51,608 nucleotides of DNA from positions 1-51,608 of the forward strand of contig DMSQ01000072.1 of assembly GCA_003457135.1 (NCBI GenBank), read 5' to 3'. Below are positions 18,717 to 26,473 of the stretch, piece by piece. The notes under the pieces are model-generated. The model worked only from the letters and a program-made list of their open reading frames with translations, was not told the origin of the DNA and did not search any database. A program made the position numbers and the translations under genes. Position 1 is the first letter of the stretch, and each line of letters starts with the position of its first letter. Source of the DNA: Prolixibacteraceae bacterium (lineage in GTDB: Bacteria; Bacteroidota; Bacteroidia; Bacteroidales; Prolixibacteraceae).

Positions 18717-20009
18717 TCACGAAATATTTTCAATAATTTCTTTTAAACAACTTAAAAATTCGGATGCTTTTGCTCCGTCAACTGCCCGGTGATCGCAGGC
18801 CAAACCCAGAGTAAGACTGTCAATAATTATTATTTCGTCATCTTTTGGTACTACTTTTTTCTCCACGGCGCCAACACTCAAAATAGCACATTCAGGGGGA
18901 TTGATAATTGGTAGGAACCTGCTAATTCCATACATTCCAAGGTTACTTATAGTAAATGTTCCGGGTTTGTCCATACGGATTATTCCCTGTCGGGCATCTT
19001 CGGCATTTTTTCGCGACTGGTTATTGATTTCAATCAGGTTTAACCTGTCAGCATCAGGAATGACAGGAACCAGTAGCCCGGTTAGGGTCGATACTGCTAC
19101 TCCAATATTTATTTCCGGCTTGAGCAGCATCTTTTCATCATCAACCCAAGAATTCATTTCCGGGAACTTTTTTAACGCCTCTGCCGTTGATTTAATAATG
19201 ATATCGTTTACAGAGATTTTGATTCCAAGATTTGTGTTCGTAGTTTTTCTCCATTTTAAAGTATTTGTAACATCAACTTCAGAGAAAATATAATAATGTG
19301 GGATGGTCAGTTTGCTGAAACTTAGCCTTTCTGCAGTACGTTTTCTGGCTTTAAGAAAAAGAACTACCTGATCTCCGGGGATTTCCTTTAATTTGGCAGA
19401 TTTAACAGAGCTGATGGATGAAAAAACATCTTTTTTCATCACCCGTCCACCATATCCGGTTCCTTGTATTGAATCAAAATTAATTCCAGTTTCCTTAGCA
19501 ATTATTTTCGCGAGGGGAGTACCCTTTTTTTCTGATTTTTTGAGTTCAAGATAATCTTCAACATCTTTTTTAACAATCCGGTCATTAGGTCCTGAGCCTT
19601 TAATTTCTGACAGTTCCAGATTTCCCTCTTTGGCTATTCTCCTGGCCGAAGGACTGGAAAACAAACCTTTGGATTTGCCATCTTCCTTATTGAATGAAGA
19701 AATTTCATCTTTTGCTTCATCTTTCCCAAAATGCGAGGGTGTTTTTTCTATTTCATTATGAAAGATTTCATCTTTTTGACCAATGTAAGCAATTGGTTTT
19801 AAAACCGCTACTTCATCGCCTTCTCTAAATAACAATTGAAGAACAGTTCCAGCTTCGGTTGTTTCAACCTCGAAGCTTGCTTTATCAGACTCAACAGTTG
19901 CCAGAATATCGCCTTCATTAACCACATCGCCTTCGCTGACATGCCATTCGATAATCTTTGCAAATTCAATGTCCTGACCTACCTGAGGCATATTTATCGC
20001 TATGCTCAT
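18717..20009 (-). CDS. 2-oxo acid dehydrogenase complex E2 (dihydrolipoyl acyltransferase) with two E3/E1-binding domains
   Basis: 430 residues. One lipoyl domain (1-80) with the lipoylated lysine K43 in E-S-D-K-A-S-F. Two peripheral-subunit-binding domains follow: S-P-S-A-R-R-I-A-K-E-G at about 119-153 and T-P-L-A-K-I-I-A-K-E-T at about 164-198. The acyltransferase core is at about 215-430, with the active-site motif D-H-R-A-V-D-G (406-412) near the C-terminus. Most E2 proteins carry one binding domain. With E1 alpha and E1 beta encoded upstream it completes a lipoamide-dependent dehydrogenase (pyruvate, acetoin or other 2-oxo/diketo substrate). No E3 gene is present, so E3 must come from elsewhere in the genome. 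The aldolase gene is inserted between E1 beta and E2. Confidence 0.9.
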   Translation of the reverse strand: MSIAINMPQVGQDIEFAKIIEWHVSEGDVVNEGDILATVESDKASFEVETTEAGTVLQLLFREGDEVAVLKPIAYIGQKDEIFHNEIEKTPSHFGKDEAKDEISSFNKEDGKSKGLFSSPSARRIAKEGNLELSEIKGSGPNDRIVKKDVEDYLELKKSEKKGTPLAKIIAKETGINFDSIQGTGYGGRVMKKDVFSSISSVKSAKLKEIPGDQVVLFLKARKRTAERLSFSKLTIPHYYIFSEVDVTNTLKWRKTTNTNLGIKISVNDIIIKSTAEALKKFPEMNSWVDDEKMLLKPEINIGVAVSTLTGLLVPVIPDADRLNLIEINNQSRKNAEDARQGIIRMDKPGTFTISNLGMYGISRFLPIINPPECAILSVGAVEKKVVPKDDEIIIIDSLTLGLACDHRAVDGAKASEFLSCLKEIIENIS

Positions 20010-20021
20010 AGTTTTATACTT

Positions 20022-20876
20022 TTAAGCTTTTTGATTACTTCCAAACAATATAATATTTTCATAAACAGCTTGTTTTAATGCAATATATTGCGCCTGTAGA
20101 ATAGTTAACGGGTTGTATTCGGTTGGTTTGGATTGATAATAATGCAGAAATCCATCGATAAATGCATATTTAAGCTGAGTTGAAATATTGATTTTAGAGC
20201 ACCCCAATGAAATACATTTTTTAAAGACCTCTGCCGATAAACCGGTTCCACCATGCAGGGCAAGGGGAGTATCGGATAATTGACTGATTTCATTCAGCCG
20301 ATCGAAGGCAATATTAGGTTCTCCCTTGTAAATACCATGAGATGTTCCAATAGCCGGGGCAAAGCATTCAACTTTTACTTTATCAAGAAATATTTTTGCC
20401 TGCTCAACTCCTGCCAGATGAGCGCTTTCCTCATTTATCGAAATATCATCTTCAATTCCGCCAATTTCGCCAAGTTCCGCTTCAACACTTATCTCATGAA
20501 GTTTGGCCATTTTTACTACTTGTTGGCTAAGTTTAATATTTTCCTCAAAAGGTTTGGAAGAAGCATCAATCATTACGGATGTCCAGCCTGCATCAATGCA
20601 ATTTTGAATGAAACTGAGGTCTTTGCAATGATCCAGATGGATTGCAACAGGCACGGTTGTGTTATCGGTAAGCTCTTTTATCCAACTAACTATTGGCTTA
20701 AGTCCCCAAAACCGAATTGTTTTTTCAGAGGTTTGCACAATAACCGGAGATTGCAATTCCTGGGCGGTTTCAACCACAACTCTCATTGAGTTATAATCCA
20801 ATATATTAAATGCACCGACAGCATATTTGCCTTCACGTGCTTTTATTAACATTTCAGTCATATTAACTAAGGGCAT
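20022..20876 (-). CDS. Class II ketose-bisphosphate aldolase family protein (Fba/GatY/KbaY type)
   Basis: 284 residues. Class II aldolase features: Y-A-V-G-A-F-N near 18-24, H-L-D-H-C with Asp and the first Zn His, V-E-A-E-L-G-E-I-G-G, I-G-T-S-H-G with a Zn His, and L-H-G-G-T-G-L with a further Zn His and the phosphate-binding glycines. The family cleaves ketose phosphates to DHAP and an aldehyde. It resembles the shorter tagatose/ketose-bisphosphate members more than glycolytic FbaA. It sits between the E1 beta and E2 genes, which ties aldol cleavage to the dehydrogenase step. The sugar substrate is unknown. Confidence 0.88.
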   Translation of the reverse strand: MPLVNMTEMLIKAREGKYAVGAFNILDYNSMRVVVETAQELQSPVIVQTSEKTIRFWGLKPIVSWIKELTDNTTVPVAIHLDHCKDLSFIQNCIDAGWTSVMIDASSKPFEENIKLSQQVVKMAKLHEISVEAELGEIGGIEDDISINEESAHLAGVEQAKIFLDKVKVECFAPAIGTSHGIYKGEPNIAFDRLNEISQLSDTPLALHGGTGLSAEVFKKCISLGCSKINISTQLKYAFIDGFLHYYQSKPTEYNPLTILQAQYIALKQAVYENIILFGSNQKA

Positions 20877-20902
20877 ATCTTTTCTTTTTTTATTATTAAA
20901 AT

Positions 20903-21904
20903 TTATTCAGAGTACACAACTTCTTTAGCAGCCCTGACAATATCCTCCACCTGCGGAACTACCATTTTTTCAAGATTCAGGTTAAATGGACAAGGGATAT
21001 TTAACCCACCAAGTATTTTAACAGGAGAATCGAGGTAATCGAAAGCCTCTTCCTGAATGATGGATGAAATATCCGAACCAACACCACCTCTTCGCACAGC
21101 CTCCTGAACAATAAGCACATGTTCGGTTTTTTTTACCGAATTGATAATAGTCATTTTATCGAGGGGCACCAATGATCTTGGATCAATCACTTCGGCATTA
21201 ATTCCTTCTTTCATCAATATTTCGGCTGCTTCCATAACTTTTGGCACCATACCTGACCATGCAATGATGGTCAGATCTTTTCCTTCTTTCTTGATATCTG
21301 CTTGTCCAAGTGGAATAATATATTCTTCTTCTGGAACTTCGCCCTTATTCATATATAATAACTTGTGCTCGATAAAGATCACCGGGTCGTCGCAACGGAT
21401 GGCCGCTTTCAGTAAACCTTTTGCATCGAAGGGTGTGGAAGGCATGACCAACTTTAAGCCCGGGATATGATAGAAGATCGCTTCCAGACTTTGCGAGTGC
21501 TGGGCAGCCAATCCATTGCCGACTCCGCCTTGGGTACGAAGAACCATAGGTACTCTGGCAGTATTTCCTGACATAAAGCGAAACTTAGCAGCCTGATTGA
21601 TAAGTTGATCTAAAATTAACATGGTGAAATCGACAAAAAGGATTTCAACTACCGGACGCATTCCTGTTAAGGCAGCACCAACACCGGCACCTGTAAATCC
21701 GTTTTCTGAAATGGGAGTATCAAAAACCCTCTTGCTGCCAAATTGCTCCAGCAAACCCTCGGTTACTTTATAAGAACCTCCACGTTCTGCAATACCTTCC
21801 CCCATAATAAAAACCTTATCGTCGCGGTCCATTTCTTCTTTAAGCGCTTCATTTAATGCTTCGCGGTACATAAGTTCGCGTGCTGCATTCAATACATTTA
21901 CCAT
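20903..21904 (-). CDS. 2-oxo acid (pyruvate/acetoin-type) dehydrogenase E1 component, beta subunit
   Basis: 333 residues, the standard length of E1 beta. N-terminal R-E-A-L-N-E-A-L-K-E-E-M and M-G-E-G-I-A-E-R-G-G-S-Y-K-V-T, then D-T-P-I-S-E-N-G-F-T-G-A-G-V-G-A-A with the Glu that contacts the thiamine ring, and the C-terminal transketolase-C domain with P-R-S-L-V-P-L-D. It starts directly at the stop of E1 alpha with no spacer. The look is of the AcoB/PdhB group; sequence alone does not separate pyruvate from acetoin or other diketones. Confidence 0.9.
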   Translation of the reverse strand: MVNVLNAARELMYREALNEALKEEMDRDDKVFIMGEGIAERGGSYKVTEGLLEQFGSKRVFDTPISENGFTGAGVGAALTGMRPVVEILFVDFTMLILDQLINQAAKFRFMSGNTARVPMVLRTQGGVGNGLAAQHSQSLEAIFYHIPGLKLVMPSTPFDAKGLLKAAIRCDDPVIFIEHKLLYMNKGEVPEEEYIIPLGQADIKKEGKDLTIIAWSGMVPKVMEAAEILMKEGINAEVIDPRSLVPLDKMTIINSVKKTEHVLIVQEAVRRGGVGSDISSIIQEEAFDYLDSPVKILGGLNIPCPFNLNLEKMVVPQVEDIVRAAKEVVYSE

Positions 21905-22870
21905 CTAATATTCCTCCACAAATTTTAAGAAATTTTCTTCCGACATCTCCGGACTTTTAATCGCAAAATCAATTGCAGCCTTAATTTCAGCCATGGCCAC
22001 TTTTTCAATTTCTACAATATCAATTTCTGATAATCCGGCCAATTCAATTAAATGTTTTTTTCCAATTAAAAGTGGATCGTGCAATTTGTAATAATCTACC
22101 TTTTCTTTTGGAAGATAAAGACCTGGATCGTTCACATGGTGGCCGCTTTTTCTAAAGGTGACGCATTCCATTAGGAATGGCCCTTCCCCATTTTTACAAC
22201 GCTCAATAAATGATTTGGCTATTTTATGAACTTCAAGAACATCATTTCCATCTAAACGGACACTTTCCAATCCAAAGCCAATACCCCTTTTATACAATTC
22301 CGTTTCGGCGGTTGAATCCTCAATGCGTGTCGATACTGCATATTGATTGTTCTCAATTACAAAAAGCACCGGTAATTTCCATGCTGCAGCAAGGTTAAGG
22401 CCTTCCAGAAAGGAACCGATATTTGAGCCACCATCAGAAACGAAAGTGGAAACCATCTGTTTCTCTTTTCGAATCGAAATTCCAAGAGCGGCCCCTACTG
22501 CTATTGGAACTCCTGATCCTACTATGCCATTGGCGCCCAAATTATTTTTAGTATAGTCGGCAATATGCATCGATCCGCCCAAACCTTTACAATATCCATT
22601 TTCTTTACCCAGTAACTCGGCAAACATGATTTTCAAATCAGCTCCCCATGCAAGGCAATGTCCATGCCCCCGATGTGTACTCGTGATATAATCCTTTCCA
22701 TCCATAGCAGCACAAACACCTGTTGCTATGGCTTCTTCGCCCAGATAAGGATGGAAATATCCCCGGATATGTCCCTGCCTGTATAGTTTGATTGCCTGCT
22801 CTTCAAAGTTTCTGATTTTATACATTGTTGTATAAAGAGAAACCAAAAAATCTTCCGTGTTTTTCTTCAC
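21905..22870 (-). CDS. 2-oxo acid (pyruvate/acetoin-type) dehydrogenase E1 component, alpha subunit
   Basis: 321 residues, the AcoA/PdhA length. TPP-binding region F-V-S-D-G-G-S-N-I-G-S-F-L-E-G-L-N with the closing N-N of V-I-E-N-N-Q-Y-A-V-S (the GDG...NN motif, here S-D-G-G). The loop G-K-E-N-G-Y-C-K-G-L-G-G-S-M-H and G-A-N-G-I-V-G-S-G-V-P are typical, as is R-K-S-G-H-H-V-N-D-P-G in the phosphorylation-loop position. It is the first enzyme gene after the GntR regulator (31 bp). Confidence 0.9.
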   Translation of the reverse strand: MKKNTEDFLVSLYTTMYKIRNFEEQAIKLYRQGHIRGYFHPYLGEEAIATGVCAAMDGKDYITSTHRGHGHCLAWGADLKIMFAELLGKENGYCKGLGGSMHIADYTKNNLGANGIVGSGVPIAVGAALGISIRKEKQMVSTFVSDGGSNIGSFLEGLNLAAAWKLPVLFVIENNQYAVSTRIEDSTAETELYKRGIGFGLESVRLDGNDVLEVHKIAKSFIERCKNGEGPFLMECVTFRKSGHHVNDPGLYLPKEKVDYYKLHDPLLIGKKHLIELAGLSEIDIVEIEKVAMAEIKAAIDFAIKSPEMSEENFLKFVEEY

Positions 22871-22901
22871 TTTATTTTCGTTTTTCGTGAGTAATCTTAT
22901 T

Positions 22902-23621
22902 TCAGGGAATAGCCTGTACTGAGAATTTGTACTTATCTCCTCTGTATATGGATTCCTCCGCTTCCAAAATCATTTCTTTTTCACAAAAAGTAATACCTTC
23001 TACTTTTATTCCAACCATCTCTTTTTGTATTCCAAATTCTTTTTTTGAATATTCATCCAGACTTATTGCACTTAAATCCTGTTCTATTTTTGTAATATAT
23101 CGGTAATACCTTTCATTATATAACTTATATAACGAACCCTGTAAATCATGTTCCCATATTTTAGGACAGCATGTAAGCGAAATAAAACGGGTTTCATGCA
23201 TCATGGGCACATCATTAGCCAACCGTAACCGTTTTAATTTGAAAATTGGACCTGGAATTAAATAAACCTTCCCGGAAACATTAATTGACCAATCTTGATC
23301 AATAATTTCCGAATCCAATACTACTGTAGAAGGATTTAGTCCCTGTTCAATCATATTCCTGGTAAAACTCAAAATTTTTGTAGCTGATCTGTTAACAATA
23401 AAATCCTTTACAAAAGTTCCTTTCCCCCTGATTTTAACTGCCCATCCTGCATTTTCAATTTCCTGTAATACTTTTCGGGCAGTTGTATTGCTGACATTAT
23501 ATTCCTTAATAATTTCATTTTCTGATGGAACTTTAGTGCCCGGTATCAACTCATTATTTTTAATCCTGTCAATTATTGAATTATAAATAATCAGGTATTT
23601 TGGTATTTCTATCTCATGCAT
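22902..23621 (-). CDS. GntR-family transcriptional regulator with UTRA ligand-binding domain
   Basis: 239 residues. Residues 1-75 form the winged helix-turn-helix (K-V-P-S-E-N-E-I-I-K-E-Y-N-V-S-N-T-T-A-R-K-V-L, then the wing G-K-G-T-F-V). Residues 95-235 match the HutC-type UTRA sensor domain (F-K-L-K-R-L-R-L-A-N-D-V-P-M and the final block with L-E-A-E-E-S-I-Y-R-G-D-K-Y-K-F). Such proteins usually repress sugar operons and release DNA on binding a sugar or sugar phosphate. It is the first gene of the operon, and a perfect 20-bp palindrome lies 22 bp upstream of its start, so autoregulation together with the sugar genes is likely. Confidence 0.9.
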   Translation of the reverse strand: MHEIEIPKYLIIYNSIIDRIKNNELIPGTKVPSENEIIKEYNVSNTTARKVLQEIENAGWAVKIRGKGTFVKDFIVNRSATKILSFTRNMIEQGLNPSTVVLDSEIIDQDWSINVSGKVYLIPGPIFKLKRLRLANDVPMMHETRFISLTCCPKIWEHDLQGSLYKLYNERYYRYITKIEQDLSAISLDEYSKKEFGIQKEMVGIKVEGITFCEKEMILEAEESIYRGDKYKFSVQAIP

Positions 23622-23643
23622 ATTCTATAAAATATTAAATTAC

Positions 23644-23663
23644 TTATAGCGTTAACGCTATAA
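23644..23663. promoter_or_regulatory. Perfect 20-bp palindrome, probable GntR operator
   Basis: TTATAGCGTTAACGCTATAA reads the same on both strands over all 20 bases. It lies between the predicted -7 box (23671-23678) and the gntR start, where a bound repressor would block initiation. No second full copy was noticed in the window. Confidence 0.75.
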
Positions 23664-23670
23664 CTTGAAA

Positions 23671-23700
23671 CAAAAATACAAATTATTTTAATATCTCAAA
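23671..23700 (-). promoter_or_regulatory. Predicted Bacteroidetes-type promoter of the gntR sugar operon
   Basis: On the minus strand a -33 TTTG (complement of 23697-23700) and a -7 TATTTTTG (complement of 23671-23678, fitting TAnnTTTG) are separated by 18 bp. The palindromic operator follows 7 bp downstream of the -7 box. Spacing of 19-20 is more usual, so this is good but not perfect. Confidence 0.6.
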
Positions 23701-23762
23701 GGGATAAAAAATATTTTTACAACAGAACCTGATACCTTTTTGACAAATAGGTTATACTATTC

Positions 23763-23929
23763 AACTGGTATCAGACAAAGTTTATCTATCAAGCGATACC
23801 TCGAATCACCCAATTTAGAGCGGTTTTTATCAACTTCAACATATTTCCATCTGTCGAGAGCAAGTTTTGTGAGTACGTAAAATTTGTAGTAAGAGCAAAC
23901 AATAGAAAGTGAAGAAAGTACTTTTTCAT
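23763..23929 (-). pseudogene. Frameshifted 5' remnant of a secreted protein
   Basis: An ATG at 23927-23929 opens a signal peptide (M-K-K-Y-F-L-H-F-L-L-F-A-L-T-T-N-F-T-Y-S) followed by Q-N-L-L-S-T-D. The frame then runs to a stop after 46 codons. A one-base shift gives R-W-K-Y-V-E-V-D-K-N-R-S-K-L-G-D, which resembles the conserved N-terminal block of secreted FG-GAP-type proteins, and then decays into a stop at about 23763. The rest of the gene is gone. The family link is from memory and tentative. Confidence 0.5.
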
Positions 23930-23992
23930 TTTAGTATATTTACTTTTAAAACGACCTATTGTTATAAATTACAAAATCGTTTTTTTTCTAAT

Positions 23993-25105
23993 CTATAGTA
24001 CGGTCAGAACATCCTGATAAGGAAGACCGAAGGCATCAGCAACTCCCTGGTAAACTACCTTTCCTTTCACCACATTCAAGCCTTTTCTTAAAGGTTCGCT
24101 ATCAGTACAAGCTTTTTTCCATCCTTTGTTCGCGATTTCCAAAGCATAAGGAAGAGTTGCGTTGGTCAAAGCCAGTGTTGATGTGCGTGGCACAGCTCCA
24201 GGCATATTGGCAACGCAGTAATGGATCACGTGATCGATCACAAAAGTTGGATGATCGTGTGTGGTAGGCACAGTGGTTTCGAAACAACCACCCTGATCAA
24301 CGGCCACGTCAACTAAAACCGTACCGTGTTTCATCGTTGGGATCATATCGCGGGTAATCAGTTTTGGAGCAACGGCACCGGGAATAAGCACTGCGCCGAT
24401 AATCACATCGGCATTGCGAACCATTTCACGGATATTGTATTCGTTGCTCATCATGGTTTTCACGTTGGCAGGCATAATATCGTCGAGGTAACGCAGACGT
24501 TTCAGGCTCACATCGATGATGGTCACATCGGCGCCCAGACCACCGGCCATCTTTGCGGCTTCAGTTCCTACTATTCCGCCGCCAATAATCAGCACTTTTG
24601 CAGGTGGAACTCCGGGAACTCCTCCTAACAAAACCCCATATCCGCCAAATGTTTTCTCCAGGTATTTGGCGCCTTCCTGAATCGACATGCGACCCGCAAC
24701 TTCCGACATCGGAATAAGCAGTGGTAAGGAACGATCTGCCATTTCAACGGTTTCGTATGCCAGGCAAATCGATCCATTTTCGATCATGGCCATTGTTAAC
24801 GTCTCACCTGATGCAAAATGGAAATACGTAAATAAAATCTGGTCTCTTTTAATCAGCTTATATTCCGATTCGATGGGTTCTTTTACTTTGATGATCATGT
24901 CAGCAATGGCATATACCTCTTCAATGGTTGGAAGAATGGTTGCGTGTGCATAAATATAATCTTCATCTTCAAATCCGCTTCCCATACCGGCAGTTGATTG
25001 TACATAAACAGTATGACCATTTTTAACCAATTCAGCCGCTCCAGCCGGGGTTAAAGCAACCCGGTTTTCGTTGTTTTTAATTTCTTTTGGAACTCCAATA
25101 ATCAT
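23993..25105 (-). CDS. ald: Alanine dehydrogenase
   Basis: 370 residues, the family's usual length. It starts M-I-I-G-V-P-K-E-I-K-N-N-E-N-R-V-A-L-T with the substrate Arg (R15), has K-V-K-E-P near 74 (catalytic Lys) and F-T-Y-F-H-F-A with the catalytic His near 96, and the NAD-binding loop I-G-G-G-I-V-G-T-E-A-A. N-M-P-G-A-V-P-R-T-S-T near the end is the alanine dehydrogenase/transhydrogenase signature. It interconverts L-alanine and pyruvate plus ammonia with NAD in the cytoplasm. It lies 46 bp after an unrelated secreted-protein gene, so its place here may be accidental, though it uses pyruvate. Confidence 0.95.
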   Translation of the reverse strand: MIIGVPKEIKNNENRVALTPAGAAELVKNGHTVYVQSTAGMGSGFEDEDYIYAHATILPTIEEVYAIADMIIKVKEPIESEYKLIKRDQILFTYFHFASGETLTMAMIENGSICLAYETVEMADRSLPLLIPMSEVAGRMSIQEGAKYLEKTFGGYGVLLGGVPGVPPAKVLIIGGGIVGTEAAKMAGGLGADVTIIDVSLKRLRYLDDIMPANVKTMMSNEYNIREMVRNADVIIGAVLIPGAVAPKLITRDMIPTMKHGTVLVDVAVDQGGCFETTVPTTHDHPTFVIDHVIHYCVANMPGAVPRTSTLALTNATLPYALEIANKGWKKACTDSEPLRKGLNVVKGKVVYQGVADAFGLPYQDVLTVL

Positions 25106-25151
25106 TGTCGTAGTATATTTTGATTTGTTGATTGTTACAACCTGAGATTCA

Positions 25152-26393
25152 TTATTCAGCTTTCGTTACTTCGCCCACTGATATTTTCAATGACTTAAAG
25201 GCAGAATTGATCCTCTCACCCACAAAAGTAAAATCATTTTTTTCAGAAAAGCCTAACGTTAAATGGGCGGGTGCATTTGACAGTTGCTGCCAATTTTTCT
25301 GGGTAGGGCCGCGACCAAAACCAAACACAGTCATCCCTCCATCACCAGAATGCCACAACACATCTTCATGAGGATAGTCTTCGTGATGGATGTAATATAA
25401 AACACGATCCAATTGATGATCGCCAAAATATACCCACTTTGGCGAAGGTAGGTGACCTGTCCATTGACTTTTCAAAAGGTAAGGTTTCATCACCTCTCTT
25501 GTGCCATTGGAACGCACCCAGTAATCCTCAACATTAAACTCACCTCCGGGCGTACCTTCATATAAGATCCAATATGGCTCTTGTCCTTTTTGCAGCAATG
25601 TCATGGTGGCATAGTCAGGATAAATATCCCATTTTGTCCTCCACTGCTTATCTTCCGTTTCAGTCATTAGAGATATTTTTATGGGGCCTTCAACAATTAT
25701 TTTACTGTATTTTTTAGGTTCAGGACTACCTGGATGGAATAAAGGTGGTGCGATGTTTGGAATTCCACGGTATCTGCCCATAAATCCACTTTCCGGTTCA
25801 TCATTGGGATGATAACTGACCCAGTCCTTGCCTTCCTTATCTTTTATACTGGCAAAACCACCACTGGAAATATGATAATAATATTCAGCCGTTGGTGTAT
25901 TGATTTTATAGGCCGCATAACCTTCATAAGCATCAATATTTTGAATACTTACCAGGCTTTTAACAGGATTTTCAGGATGATCTTTGTCATCAAAATATAA
26001 CTTGTAATACCTTGATTGATTAGGGGCAGTGATGCCCTGCATAAGGAAGACCAGCGTTCTCAGTGCTTTCTTTCCAGCTTCAAATTCCGGAGCTTTATCA
26101 AACTGAAAAGGTATCTGACTATTTAATATTTCTCCGGAAGGGCTTACCTCAATCAATTGCAAGGACTTTTCAGAAAAGGAAGTATTTATACCAGCCTGTG
26201 AAAGCAATGTACTGAAGTTAAGCTGAACTTCCACAGGTTTATCTATTCTGGTGTACCCATTTGCCTGTATTGTGATCGGTAAAGTATACTTTCTGCCGGA
26301 TACGGAAAAATTGGGTACATCTTCTATTTGCGCATAGAGTACCCAGGGACTAATCAATATGAAAAGAAAAAGTAAGAATGACTGTAGTTTCAT
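25152..26393 (-). CDS. Secreted protein of unknown function
   Basis: About 413 residues from the chosen start M-K-L-Q-S-F-L-L-F-L-F, which gives a clean Sec signal ending L-Y-A-Q. A longer reading to 26453 adds 20 basic residues and would blunt the signal. The body is rich in beta-strand and aromatic residues, with an N-terminal part (about 40-160) like an Ig-type domain. The middle has W-R-T-K-W-D-I-Y-P-D-Y-A-T-M-T and H-H-E-D-Y-P-H-E-D-V-L-W-H-S-G-D-G-G-M, dense in His, Asp and Trp, which could form an active site. I do not recognise a family. The setting suggests polysaccharide or glycoside handling. Confidence 0.65.
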   Translation of the reverse strand: MKLQSFLLFLFILISPWVLYAQIEDVPNFSVSGRKYTLPITIQANGYTRIDKPVEVQLNFSTLLSQAGINTSFSEKSLQLIEVSPSGEILNSQIPFQFDKAPEFEAGKKALRTLVFLMQGITAPNQSRYYKLYFDDKDHPENPVKSLVSIQNIDAYEGYAAYKINTPTAEYYYHISSGGFASIKDKEGKDWVSYHPNDEPESGFMGRYRGIPNIAPPLFHPGSPEPKKYSKIIVEGPIKISLMTETEDKQWRTKWDIYPDYATMTLLQKGQEPYWILYEGTPGGEFNVEDYWVRSNGTREVMKPYLLKSQWTGHLPSPKWVYFGDHQLDRVLYYIHHEDYPHEDVLWHSGDGGMTVFGFGRGPTQKNWQQLSNAPAHLTLGFSEKNDFTFVGERINSAFKSLKISVGEVTKAE

Positions 26394-26473
26394 CGTTGGT
26401 TTATTTTGAAAAAGAAGATCTTTTTTTAAAGTTATTTTTAAAAATCGAGACATATTATTCTACTCTCCTGTAC

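Larger units (their letters stand above)
23622..23992. other. 371-bp intergenic region between ald and gntR
   Basis: It contains the operator and promoter of the gntR operon (23644-23700) and a frameshifted gene remnant (23763-23929). Next to the ald stop, AAAACGA (23948-23954) and TCGTTTT (23977-23983) could pair over a long loop, which might be a weak terminator for ald. Confidence 0.6.

Noticed and set aside
20280..20789. 169-codon plus-strand open frame
   Set aside because: Antisense to the class II aldolase, whose Zn and phosphate motifs are clear; the plus-strand protein has no domain.
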